Assembly (NCBI GenBank): GCA_038025085.1
Contig: CM076141.1
Location: forward strand, 17,362,001 to 17,426,000
DNA length: 64,000 nt
From: Tetragonia tetragonoides
Lineage: Eukaryota > Streptophyta > Magnoliopsida > Caryophyllales > Aizoaceae
Reading direction: 5' to 3'
The position numbers and the translations under genes are program-made. Below, in pieces: positions 34,986-57,500 of this stretch. Numbering within the stretch: the stretch's first letter is position 1; the number at the start of each line of letters is the position of its first letter. The notes under the pieces are model-generated. The model saw only the letters and a program-made list of their open reading frames with translations. It searched no databases and was not told where the DNA came from.

Positions 34986-35072
34986 GACACATGGTCAAAC
35001 TCATGAGAAATTGACACATGGCCAAACTCATGAGAAGTTGACACATGACCAAACTCATGAGAAGTTGACACA
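34986..35072. repeat. 27-bp minisatellite in duplication unit A
   Basis: About three units of GACACATGRCCAAACTCATG plus AGAARTT; unit B has about two and a half (35866-35930). Confidence 0.85.
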
Positions 35073-35609
35073 TGACTAATCTATTTTCTCTCTCCGGCAG
35101 CTTCTTTAGCATTAGTAGAAAAAATACAAAGAGGAGAGAAAAACTATCCAATAATATTACGTTATATATTTTTAACACTGGTAAAAAAAAAGCTGCAAGG
35201 TAGACTTACAAAATCGTGCCTTTGAAATCCTTCTTCGTTTAATAAGTTAACTTCTTAGCTTTTGAATAGTTGAAAATTTCATTTTTTGGTGCAAATACCA
35301 TAGGGTTTCTCGAGTTATTGATTTATTTATTTGAAGAATATAAACAACAATCATGTTTTTGTCGGGCGATATATTATTTTCTTTTAAATATTTTTTAACA
35401 AAGAAATAATTTTTTATTAATTACCAAAAATATCAATAATACAAAGGTCCATGGATCCTTACCTTCTACCCGTACCCAGAACTAAACAATGCAGGTTACA
35501 TCCATAATCATATTTTCTCTTTTCTATATTATCTCCAATACATCCTCCATAACCCAGCATCCCATAGTTTGCCATTTGAAGATCCATCCCATAGTATTAA
35601 CTTCCACCC

Positions 35610-35800
35610 TAATCAAGATGGGTTGGTGTAGTGGTTCAGCACTTCACCCCTTAAACAAGTGGTTGGGGGTCGAATCCCAACTCTTACGAATGGAAAAAAT
35701 CCCTTGGCCAGCCCCCTACCGCTTAGTGCGCTGACAGTTGAGGCGAGAGGATTAGTCACTGTGGTCGACAGTGGATACCCTTGGCAAAGACAAAAAAAAA
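35610..35800 (+). mobile_element. tRNA-derived SINE in duplication unit B
   Basis: Same family as 22122-22313: GGTTGGTGTAGTGGTTCAGC, a B box interrupted by one base loss, and an A tail. Target duplication CTTCCACCC at 35601-35609 and 35801-35809; unit A has a single CTTCCACCC at the same place. Confidence 0.92.
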
Positions 35801-35969
35801 CTTCCACCCATGTTTAGGAGTAGGAAGTCAGTTTGTTTGAGAATTTTTTTTTTATTTCTTTTAATGACACATGGTCAAACTCATGAGATATTGACACATG
35901 ACCAAACTCATGAGAAGTTGACATATGGCTAATTTATTTTCTCTCTCCAACAGCTTCTTTAGTATTAGT

Positions 35970-36491
35970 ATATAGATAGATAGATATAGATAGATAGATA
36001 TGAGCACAAGAGAGAAAAGGGAGGAGAAAGAGGGAAAGAAGGTGGTTAGGGAAAAATAAGGGCATTAAAGACATTTGAGTACTTAAAAGTTACTAAATAA
36101 AGAATCGTAAATATCAACATGAAATATACCAAAAAGAAAAGTGTAAACATTTTCATAAAACAGAGGAAGTACTTTATATTTTTTTTGTGCTCGTTAGAGG
36201 GAGTACTTTATATAGCAGCTGTCTCATAGCAACAAAACTAAAAAATATTGCAACCTAGTTATAACACATCATCTTCATCAACAAAAAAGGGGCGAAGACC
36301 CAGCACTAGACACTTTAAACAGGTTGGTCTGCCTGAATTATTCCCGAGGCTAAAATGAATACACAGCTAGACACTTACAGAGTGGTCTGCCCCTAGGGGA
36401 ATTATTCTCGATGCTAAAATGAATACACATTGGCTCCATTTAATGCTTTTAATAAATGGCTTCTAATTATAAGGGGAAGAAAAGCTATGAA
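35970..36491. other. PEX6 3' flank with a short tandem duplication
   Basis: (GATA)n-like stretch at 35975-36000, a Stowaway-like end near 36160-36175, and two tandem copies of a block of about 65 bp at 36303-36430 (shared CTAGACACTT, GGTCTGCC and GCTAAAATGAATACACA). The PEX6 3' UTR should lie here; no clear poly(A) signal was fixed. Confidence 0.5.
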
Positions 36492-47599
<11,108 letters not shown>

Positions 47600-48119
47600 G
47601 AGAGAGAAATGGGTGATTTAATTTGAGCAAGATTTTTACTTTTTTTTTTTTATATATTTTGATGAGAAAGTAATGTATAGCGGGAAATAATTGATGGGAG
47701 GTTAATATGTTATATAAGCGTTTTGGTGTTACCAACTTTTTTTTTTTTTGCTCGTTTGGTGTTACCAACTTTTTTTTTTTTTGCTCGTTTGGTGTTACCA
47801 ACTTACCAGTTACCATGATGCAAATATTTGATGAGTACAGGCTAGAGCTCCTAACTTGAGAATTGAGATGGTGATTTGGTTGGTCAATTCACAGTCAAAT
47901 CAGTCATTGAATCAAATGTGCGCTTGCGCTTCTGCCTTCTAGTGTCCTAGATTGCTCCTAGACTCCCAGTCAACTTAAGGGGTGGTAAAGACTAAAGAGT
48001 ATAGATCTGAACCGAAAAATCGACCGAACCAAAAAATCAACCCAAACGACGAAAAAAAAAGAAGAAAAAAAAAACCCAAAACTGAATCGATTTTTGCAGT
48101 GTTTTTACCGTAAAACTAA
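47600..48119. promoter_or_regulatory. PEX6 upstream region with T-rich minisatellite
   Basis: Upstream of the PEX6 start on the minus strand. Contains two full copies and part of a third of a unit of about 35 bp (TTTGGTGTTACCAACTT, T run, GCTCG) at 47722-47805. No certain core promoter. Beyond 47820 nothing is recognised. Confidence 0.5.
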
Positions 48120-48159
48120 AAGACATGTTCGGAATGAGGGTAATGCATAACCATCAATT

Positions 48160-49638
48160 ATGGAGAGCGAAAAAGAAAGAAGCAAAGGGCGCTCCGTTGA
48201 GAAGACCGACCAACTTCGCCGGTCAAACAAAAAATTCAAACGGAGAAACCCAGAGCCTCCTTGGGATCCCAGGGATGCGACGGAGGCAATGTCTCAGCAT
48301 ACTAGAGATTCAGAAATCTCTCCGCCAACACAAAGCACGTCCTACATGGACAAGGTGCAAGGGAACGCAAATACAGGGGGTATTTTCTCAAATTTTCACA
48401 ATCCTTCCTTTGTGCTTGATCAAGAAGACGAGGATGTCTCTGATGACGATCAACCACCAGAGAATGAGGATCCTCGATGCCCTACAATCTTGCTAACACG
48501 TGAGCAGAAGCAAAGGTTGAGACGCCCTTGGAAAAACAGTCTCATCATCAAGATGTTTGATAAAAACATAAGTTATGCTCAATTGATGAATAAGCTAAAA
48601 ATCAAATGGGCATTGAAAGGTGAACTCAGACTCATTGACATTGGATTCAGGTATTATATTGCAAAGTTTTCCAATATGGAAGATCAACACCATGTTCTCA
48701 CGCAAGGGCCTTGGATGGTTGGTAATCACTACTTAACTATTAGGAAATGGGTTCATGACTTTGTTCCTGATGACAAACCTATGCGCCATCTTACTGCGTG
48801 GATTCGCATTCCCCACCTCTTAGTGGAATACTTTGATGCTGGTTTCCTTCACCTTATTGGTTCCAAGGTGGGCGAAGTACTGAGAATTGACAAAACAACG
48901 ACAAGCGTTGAGCGTGGAAAATACACGAGACTAAGCGTCGAGGTGGATCTAGCTAAGCCTTCAATCTCTAAATTCTGCCTACATGGTAGAATATGGATCA
49001 TTCAATACGAAGGATTACACCAAATTTGCTTTAAATGTGGCACTGTTGGCCACAAGGGAGACAATTGCAATTTGTTCTATGATCCTACTAATAATGCTAC
49101 ACAGGGCACTGGTAACAGCAGTGATAACATCACAAGTACAAACTTGGTATCAAAGGCTACAGAACAATCAGTACAGAAATGTCCTGAAGAGGATGAAGAT
49201 TATGGTGTCTGGATGATAGCCAAAAACCCAGTTCGGAATCGGGGTAACAAGCAGGCGAACATATCAAACCCGAATAACAACCAAAATGGATCGGGTAAGC
49301 AATACACGGAGCCTGGTTCGAGTAACAGATCTGATGTTCAAAATCTTGGGTCAAGATTTGAGGCGCTAGACGTGGAAAATATTGATCAAAATGAGGCAGG
49401 TAATCCTGTAAATCAGGAAAATCCTCTTGATTCTGCTCCCATTGGAGAACAAGCTGTCAATAATATTGATATAGCTAATAAATTAGTCAGTAAGCAAAAA
49501 GAGGTTTTCTCCTTTGGAAATTCCTCTTCAAAAAAATCTCCAGTTAAGGCAAAAAAAAAAAAACAGCTACTTCCATGCAGAATAATAATAAAAAAAAAAA
49601 CCCCAAAGGAGGCGGAAAGAGGATCAATTAACCTCTAA
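48160..49638 (+). pseudogene. LINE ORF1 (DUF4283 + CCHC zinc knuckle), 3' end frameshifted
   Basis: 492 codons open from MESEKERSKGRSVEK. A basic N-terminus is followed by a DUF4283 domain at about 115-260 (GPWMVGNHYLTIRKW, TAWIRIPHLLVEYF) and a zf-CCHC_4 knuckle CFKCGTVGHKGDNC at about 290-303. It is an RNA-binding chaperone-like protein of plant LINEs. The frame ends after two long A runs (49550-49600), but another frame stays open to the CACTA insertion at 49908 (NPKQFWKESQESSRRRS... HNLPNPPGL). So an indel in an A run has cut off the C-terminus. Confidence 0.85.
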
Positions 49639-50200
49639 GAATCCTAAGCAATTTTGGAAAGAATCTCAAGAGTCCTCTCGACGCAGGAGTTTAGGAAACA
49701 AGCAGCTTGACACCTCTAAAGTTGCTAATTCTTCCAATAGGGTAAATCAGGCTCAAGAAAAAGGAACAAACAGAACAAAAACACAAGAGAAGCCTAAAGA
49801 CACAGGAACTCACCCTGCATCCTCCAGTACGTCAGGTTTGCAATCCAATGGCGTACCTCAACCCTCTCCGTCCTCCAACATCCACAATTTGCCAAATCCC
49901 CCCGGACTCACTACTACGGAAATAGGATACAACATCGGTTTTTATACCGACGTTCTAGAGGGGTGACGTAATAGGGGTATACCTACAACGTCGGTTTTTT
50001 ACGAAGGAACGACGTGAAAGAGTAGGTTACGACGTTGGTTTTTTTCTAAAAAATCGACGTGAAAAGGTCAGGTACGACGTCGGTTTTTTCAAACAACCGA
50101 TGTCAAAAGCCTAAGTACAACGTCGGTTTTTTATGTAAAACCGACGTCAAATGTGTAGTTTTCTTAAAAGTACGTGGGTTTCAACAAAACCGACGTGAAA

Positions 50201-51485
50201 GGGGTTAATTTTTAAAAAAAAAATAAAATAAAATAAAACTGCTCCAAAAGTACTAGCCTGTACATCCTCCAAAATGCATATCAATATTCATCTACTATTC
50301 ACCACCAAACTTACATGTATTTGATATATGTATAATAGGAAAAATAACCACAAAATAAAAAAGTTCTTACTCTAAATGGTATCTAATTAACACATTTAAT
50401 TTGCTCTCCATCTTTTCCCATGATCAGTTCAGCAAGGAATTTTGATTGTCTGTACATCAGCTTATTATAGCCCAAGCCTTGTCACCCAACAAACACTTTG
50501 AGCTAATTTCCGTTCACACAATATAACAACACTTGCCCAGATTCCAGAACCTTGATAAGTTTTAATTCCAGCAGTAGCTATGCTACACCACAGCACAATA
50601 GAGACGCTAATCAGCATAAGTCGAAGAGGAGAAAGACAGAAGTCCCTGCATCAGTAGATAGTTATCAAAACCAATAAGTATGTCAAATGTGTGACTTGTG
50701 AGAATATAGAAAATGCATATTAAGACTATTAAAGAGCATTTTATCAACCTTCCGCATTTTGTTTAGGCTGCATACAAGAGAGACGCGTTCTAATGGTCAT
50801 TTTGATCTGCTCAGCTAGCTTCCTGGGTTTGCATTGTTTGCCCTCAATACGCCATTCTGTTCCTAGCTACCTGACATTATAACTCTTCTTGGAATGGGCC
50901 CAAAAATGACCTTTCGAGCTCACCAGTAGCAACATTTAAACTCCCTTCTTCTGGTATTTAGCCCACAAAAATCAGTACATTGACCACAAGATGCATACGA
51001 AGCTAGGAGATCTTGGATATCATCTTACAATGAAAATAAAAGATAACAGAACAAGGCTGGGACTTTACACATATTCTGCATTTTGAGGACTGAGCCAAAA
51101 GATAAGAGTATAAGAGTGAGTACCCCACGCACTAGTTATCACCAGGAAAAAGGTTCATTCACAGTAAGATTATAATTCTCATAGACCTTATTTATCAAAA
51201 AAAAAAGAAGCTCTCTGAGATCTTCAACTCCAGAAAGATAGTGATTGAATCAAGCAACATTAACTTACACCGTAATGTCAAGGGCTTAATCTCTCCAATT
51301 TCCCACCATTCCCTCTTTTCCCAGTCTTATATAACAGGTAGTCAATTATTATATTTGCTTCTACATTCTAGGACAATCTCAGCCACAGCACACAACATTA
51401 CGCAGTAATATTCTAGAGACATGTCACCATATAAGTTGATAAAAAGTCGAACCAGAAGCCAAACTCAGGTGCAGATGCAATATAC
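50201..51485. other. CACTA interior, unassigned
   Basis: Possible exon piece on the minus strand near 50765-50840 (KPRKLAEQIKMTIRTRL), otherwise intron-like AT-rich sequence. No family recognised. Confidence 0.35.
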
Positions 51486-51599
51486 CTTTCAAGAACTTGA
51501 TATGGATCCAGAACAAGCTTAAGTTTTCCATCATTCCATATGGAATACCGAACATTGGGGAAAAGTCTAAGTAATAGAAGCTTTGGAACCTGTCAAAAT
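51486..51599 (-). pseudogene. DUF616 (MUCI70-like glycosyltransferase) exon fragment
   Basis: 114 nt bounded by GACAG on the acceptor side and GTATAT on the donor side. It reads VPKLLLLRLFPNVRYSIW followed by DGKLKLVLDPYQVLER, which fits the conserved core of plant DUF616 proteins, a group of putative Golgi glycosyltransferases. The reading frame is intact. Adjacent DUF616 exons were not found, so this is an isolated exon inside the CACTA-like element. Confidence 0.75.
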
Positions 51600-51979
51600 A
51601 AGAAATGAATTTGAAAGATCAACAATATCAGTCTTGCTCAACCTTTAACTGCCTTAATTACAGCCTCTTCCTCAAACATTTAACTTTGACCCAAAATATC
51701 TCATCAACCTAATTCTAGCAGTATATGAGCAAACTTTTCCTAGCATTTCAGAAAGCAAATAAAGTTGTTGGTTCAGTTATATAAATGTTTCTCTTCGGAA
51801 AAAAATCGAATCCATACATAACAACAAATGTAACTGATTACCACCAACAGCAGACCCCATGCAATTTGAGGTGGACTCAATTCTGCCAGTTATATGATCA
51901 ATAAGGTCCACTTGCACCTGTATAAGTCATGAAGCATTTAATGAACCTGAAAAGCGCAATGCAAGACTCCTTAACCAAA

Positions 51980-53214
51980 CAAGGAAGCCCCATTTCACCA
52001 AAAATTCTTCAAAGTCTATCACATGCAAAGCTCTGAAGAAAGCTCTAATTGCTACATTAGCAGCAAACACAAACTCTAGCTCTGAAGAAATAACCCTGTC
52101 AGAGGCAGTTGAGAACTTCTACACCTGCATCAATGAGAAGAACCTACAGCAAATAGGGGTTTTCATCTCCAACGAGTGTATTCCTGAGGACTCGGCTTTC
52201 CCCTATGATTTCCAAGGGAAGCAGGTCCGGAGCCTGTTGTTTTTCGACCGTTAGGTCAATCCTCAAAAACCTTCCAGTATCGAAACGTATTCCTTAACTA
52301 TGTACTGTATTTTCCTGCAGGAAGTCATGAGTTTCTTCAGCCAACTTGCTGAATCCATGGGTAAAAATGCTCAGTTCAGGACAGGGCATGTTTGTGAAGG
52401 AGATGAGCTCACAGCTTCTGTGCACTGGCACTTGGGTATTTGCCTTTACAAAAACAATCTACTGCCTTGACATATATAAGACATGCATATATCTGAATTT
52501 TATGAACTAAAGTCGAGCTCAAATACCAGAGTGGAAGCAGGACCAAATCCCATTCTCTAGAGGCTGCAGCATTTTCCAGTTCTCTAAACAAGGAGATAAA
52601 CTTGTAATACGGTAATAGCATACAAAATCAGATTAATCACTATCCTGAGTCATCATCATATTGGCCACAGAGAAGTTACTAATTGAAAATTAAATGCAGG
52701 AAAGCTCAAATCATAACAGAATCCCCGATTAAACCAGGAAAATTAGCTACGGTAAACAATTTACCTCCTTCCCGCAAAAACATCATTCCAACATCCTTAA
52801 GCGTAATGTGTGCTTTGGTTTCTGGAATAAATTCTTCAACAGGCTTTGCTGAAGATAGTATCATCAATATTTGACGACTACCCGAAGGTTGCAAAATGTA
52901 AGCAAATCTCTCATTTCCCTAAGCTCTTTTGATGATATTAACATCGATCATGTTCTATAGCAGCGATAAATTAACAAAACCTGAGAAACATTGCAGGGTC
53001 CCTACAGAGTCCACACATCATTTTAAAAGCAGTGATGTATATCTACAACATATTTGTGGCACCTATTATAAACCCAATCCTTGCATTTTACATCAACTCA
53101 TGGAAATTCATTGCTCGATTACATGGATACCCAATAAGCATTCTGCAAGGCGTTACAAAGCTTCTTAATCAAAACTCTTCTAGGGATGATCCCGACACCT
53201 CGACCTCAGAATGA
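51980..53214 (+). pseudogene. NTF2/SnoaL-like family gene carried by the CACTA-like element
   Basis: Five exons with matching splice sites and phases: about 51980-52224, 52321-52435, 52530-52611, 52700-52751 and 52997-53214 (stop TGA). They read EAVENFYTCINEKNLQQIG, CIPEDSAFPYDFQGKQ, EVMSFFSQLAESMGKNAQF, ASVHWHLG, EWKQDQIPFSRGCSIFQF, RKAQIITESPIKPGKLA and LQSPHIILKAVMYIYNIFVA. This is the pattern of plastid-type NTF2-fold proteins of plants (ketosteroid-isomerase-like cone plus C-terminal hydrophobic tail). The N-terminus is basic and Ser/Thr-rich like a transit peptide, but no start codon in frame was found, and the piece expected between 52751 and 52997 (LTLLKxxTSLFDxxP in relatives) is missing. 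It is thus nearly complete but probably defective. Confidence 0.75.
52765..52918 (-). pseudogene. Unassigned host-like exon, antisense in the NTF2-like gene
   Basis: Bounded by CTTAG and GTAAAT on the minus strand, it is open as GNERFAYILQPSGSRQILMI, then LSSAKPVEEFIPETKAHITL and KDVGMMFLREG. The composition is that of a folded protein, and both splice borders are good. I do not recognise the family. It lies in an intron-like gap of the plus-strand NTF2-like gene. Confidence 0.45.
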
Positions 53215-53250
53215 GGTCTTTGGGTTACTGGCTGCAACACAGTCAGTCAG

Positions 53251-53485
53251 TCAGGCATCGTTGCTATCACGTCTCAACCACGAGTCCAACAACGAGAAGG
53301 CAACGAACGGTCCCAAAACAGGAGGGAGCAGAGGAGGCCTGCTGAAAGCCACAATGGGTTCAGCATCCTTCTCATCTATTATTGTTCTTCTTCCCTTACT
53401 ACTCTCTTCATTGGCCGGTTTTTTCGGCTCCAAAGAGGGCACAATACCACCTATTGTAGATACATACAACAATTCTTCAGTAATA
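53251..53485 (-). pseudogene. Unassigned host-like terminal exon, antisense
   Basis: After GTTACAG on the minus strand it reads ITEELLYVSTIGGIVPSLEP, a charged linker and AEPIVAFSRPPLLPPVLGP to a stop at 53251. The Pro-rich tail looks like a real C-terminus. The family is not recognised. It lies tail-to-tail with the NTF2-like stop at 53214, 36 bp away. Confidence 0.4.
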
Positions 53486-53499
53486 CTGTAACAGTTAAA

Positions 53500-54294
53500 A
53501 CTGACAAAAGGAAACATCACAGACTCGCATTTAATTCATGTTATATAGTATATAATCTTACCCCAATGAAATCCATTAAAACACCAGCAAAAGCCCTATT
53601 TTCCAAAATCACATATTTCTCAAAACCCTAGCAAATCTCACAAACCCAATTCACAGTACAAAACGTAAAACACGAAACATCCACAACAAAAACAAACAAA
53701 TTAACCTAAACTTCTACGATTATACCTTAATCTGGGTTTCATGAGTCTTTAGCGAGAATTTTGAGTTTCTGAGCTCAGTCTCTTTCGTATTCCCCATCCA
53801 CTGTCTTCCTTACTTCCATTAAAATGGAGACATAGAAACTTTGGAGTCAATTTCGTGGGTCTTGAAGCAACTAATCGCAAACACAAAGATCTGGGTGGTT
53901 TAGGGTTTTCGGATTCGACCCGCTAAATTCCGTCTAGTCTTCCATGCTTCAAGCCAACTTCAAATAACGAAGAACCCTAGCTTTGGGCGACTAGTTTTTC
54001 AGATCTAGGCATCTTTTAGAGTTTAATCCAAGGATTTGTGTGGTTTTATACCAGCAGCAGCAACTGCGTCAATGGCAGCGACGAGGTGGCTAAAGGATTA
54101 GGGATATGTCACCCATGATGGCATGATGAGAGAGAAAGGGGAGAGAGGGTGAATCCCCAGTGAGAGGAGAGAGCGAGCGAGAGAGAAGGTGAGGGACTGA
54201 GATCTGAGGCGGCGAATTAAGGGTGAATCCTCAGCATATTTACACATTTGTCCTTTGTTTATTTATTTTACACGGCTTATCACATCAGTTTCAC
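53500..54294 (-). other. Leader-like sequence of the captured minus-strand piece
   Basis: A/C-rich then TCTC-rich when read on the minus strand, like a plant promoter and 5' leader. No open frame of note. Could be the upstream part of one captured gene. Confidence 0.3.
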
Positions 54295-54519
54295 CAAAAA
54301 ACGACTTCAAACCCGATAAAATACCAAGTCAGTTTTGTTTTGTAACCGACGTTGGATCTGTAATCCTAATTGACACAGTATACCACGTCCGTTTTTCAAA
54401 AAAATTGACGTGGTAGTTTTTTCCCTAATTTAAAAGTATGCCACCGCTTACTTACCACGTCGGTTTTTTACGGACCGACGTTGTATGTGCGACGTTATTG
54501 CTCCTTATTGTAGTAGTCT

Positions 54520-57500
54520 TGTGTTCGCGGAAGCCCAGATGGAAGAACCGGTAATGGGGATAGGCTCCCTGATGGCACACGGGATGGAGGTGAGGATATG
54601 CTCGTATCTCCCTCCAGTGTTGTTGTTCACACCCACGCTACCTCTGGATGTAGCGAGAGTACTACGCATTCTGCGTGATTTGTCCTTTGCGACCTCCTCT
54701 TTAATGGACGTTGGTTTTATGGATAGTACACCACAAGTACAATTGTCTCCGATTAGCTTCATGGTTTGGAACGTTCAAGGGGCGGGGAGTTGTAACTTTC
54801 TCGCCACGCTAAAAGAACTTATCCGAATTAACAATCCTACTGTACTGGCTCTTGTTGAGACCCATATCAGTGGAGCGCGTGCGAGTGAAGTTTGTGATCG
54901 TATTGGATACTCGGGTTGTGCCTGTGTTGAAGCTGAAGGTTTTAGGGGGGGAATATGGCTCCTATGGAAAACGGAAGAGGTCACAGTCCGCTCTGTAACT
55001 AATCACCCCAACATCTTACAATTGAGATTGAACGAGCAGTAGGTGAACCATGGTTCTTCTCCGCAGTGTACGCTAGCCCTGACACCACTACACGAGAAGA
55101 ATTATGGGAGAGCCTAAGAGATGTGGCTGATAACTTGCACAGGCCATGGCTTTTAGCCTGGTGACTTTAATGAAATACGAAACCCAGATGAAAAGATGGG
55201 GGGTTCAGATAATGTAGCTCGTAGATGTGCTCGCTTCAATAATTGGATCAACGAAATGGGACTAGTAGACCTCGGTTTTGCTAGACCACGTTTCACTTGG
55301 TCAAGAGGGAATGAGCCAAGCACGAGGGTTGCAGCACTCCTTGACTGAGCCCTCTGTAATTCCCAGTGGCGCGAGGAGTTCCAGGAAGCTTCAGTTCGCC
55401 ATCATGTAAAGCATCAGTCTGATCATTGTACCCTTCTAATTAATCCCAGTGGATTTGCCCCACTGTTATCTGTTCAGAGACCCTTTAGGTTCCAGGCAGC
55501 TTGGATTATGCATGAGATATTTGAGGAATTCATGGCTGCAAACTGGGATTCGACACAAGATTTGCTCACTTCATTAAGGGATTTTACAGAGAAATTGCAG
55601 GACTGGAACAAAAAATGTGTTTGGATTTTTGTTTAGACAGGGAAGTAATCTCTTTGCTCGTCTAGCAGGTATTCAGCGTGCTCTAGCCAGGGGAGGAAGG
55701 AGACACTTGATAAAGTTAGAGCAAGCACTTCACCGACGTCTGGATATCATAATTAATCAGATTGATGTGTTTTGGTATCAAAAAGCAAGAATAAATGCTA
55801 TCAGAGACGGAGACAAAATACGAGGTATTTCCACCTACAAACGATCATACATCGTCGTAGAAATCATATTGATGTTCTCCAAAATGCTGAGGGTGAATGG
55901 GTTTTGGATCCTGCAGAAGTTAAGGACATGGTTCGGAATTTTTTTAGACGTCTATTCTCCACTGAACAACATGAAAGACGTGAACATACAATGCCCATTG
56001 ACAAGTTTCCCATGCCGCATACTGATCAACGGTCTCGCATTCAGCAGGTTTTTACAGGAGCGGAAGTTCGTAAAGCGGTATTTGATGTCTCCTTTTAAAG
56101 CCCCTGGCCCGGATGGGTATCAAGCCCTTTTTACCAGCAAAACTGGACTCGAATTGGACCCAAGGCAGTTGAGTTTGCTCTTGATATTCTCAATGGCAGA
56201 ACGTTTCCTGAAGAGGTAAATGAAACATTATTGGTTTTGATCCCGAAAGTTGAAAACCCACAGCAGGTGACTCAATTAAGGCCAATTGGACTCTGTAATG
56301 TTTCATATAAAATGGTGACGAAAGCGATTGTTAATCGGCTAAAGATAGTGTTACCTCATCTTATCAGCCCGAATCAATGCAGCTTCGTTCCGGGGCGACA
56401 AATTACAGACAATGTGGTAATAGTACAGGAGATGGTGCATTCCTTTCGTCACAAACAAGGAGCTAAGGGCAGTATGATAGTGAAAATAGATCTAGAAAAA
56501 GCCTTTGATAGGCTGGATTGGGGGTTTATTCATGAAACACTACTCGAGGCGCGCCTCCCTCAAGGCTTTATTGACGTGATCATGACCTGCATTTCAACGT
56601 GCAACAGACCCATTTAATCCTTCTCGTGGAGTTAGACAAGGAGACCCACTCTCCCCGTATATCTTTGTCCTATGTATGGAACGACTTGCACATTTGATAG
56701 TTGAGGCTGTTGAAAATAGCGCATGGAAGCCTGTACGAACGAGTCGCAATGGACCTCCTATTACTCATCTTTTCTTCGCTGATGATCTAATGCTTTTCGC
56801 TGAAGCCTCGGTGGAACAAATGCAAGTAATCAAAACCTGTCTTGATACGTTTTGTGCTAATTCAGGTCAGAAAGTTAGCTTTGCCAAGTCAAGTGTTTTC
56901 TTCAATGCCAATGTCCCAAACCAAGCTGCACATGATATATCTCAAGTGGGCAATATCCCTGTTTGTGATAATTTGGGAAAATACGTAGGAATGCCTACCA
57001 TTAATGGCAGGGTACCCCGTGATACGTTTAGCCACATTCTCGACTAGGTCTACAAGCGATTATCAGGATGGAAAGCAAAGACGTTATCTTTGGCAGGGAG
57101 AATTATACTTGCACAATCCACACTCAATGCCCTGCCATCTTATGCTATGCAATCTGCATATCTCCCACGGAGCGTATGTGACGAGGTAGATAAGTGTTGT
57201 CGCAGATTTGTCCAGGGTGATTATAATGAAAGGCGTAAAATCCAAAATGTGGCATGGCAAGATATCACTCGACCAAAGTCTGCAGGAGGGCTAGGCATCC
57301 ATTCAATGCGACAAGCAAATGCAGCCTCAATGTCAAAACTAGGATGGCGTCTCCTCAATGAGCCTGAGAGCCTTTGGTCTCGTGTGGTTCGTTCTAAATA
57401 CTGTAAAGGTCGTTGCGACCTTGACATGTTCCAGCCAAAAGCCGACTCCTCTAATGCTTGGCGTGGGATCACTACAAAGTAAAAACAGTGAGGTCCTCCT

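Larger units (their letters stand above)
33176..35969 (+). repeat. Tandem direct duplication with different insertions in each copy
   Basis: Unit A at about 33176-35118 and unit B at about 35122-35969 share the same order of blocks, from TACAAAGAGGA through TTTTTGTCGGGCGATATATT and GGAAGTCAGTTTGTTTGAGA to CAGCTTCTTTAG. Unit A holds two hAT-type MITEs (33677-34213, 34255-34930). Unit B holds a SINE (35610-35800). Without the insertions each unit is about 650-715 bp. Confidence 0.9.
49909..54517. mobile_element. CACTA-like element carrying several host gene fragments (Pack-CACTA candidate)
   Basis: About 4.6 kb inserted in the LINE. The left end is CACTACTACGGAAATAGG; the right end in reverse complement is ACTACTACAATAAGGAGC. 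Subterminal ACGTCGGTTTTT/ACCGACGT repeats in both orientations fill 49935-50200 and 54295-54485. No transposase was seen. No exact 3-bp duplication could be fixed (candidates CTC/CTT or TCA/TCT). The interior holds a near-complete NTF2-like gene (plus strand) and a DUF616 exon and two unassigned exons (minus strand). Confidence 0.75.

Noticed and set aside
34986..35072. CRISPR-like array of 27-bp repeats
   Set aside because: Units are directly contiguous with no unique spacers, and the genome is a plant nuclear genome.
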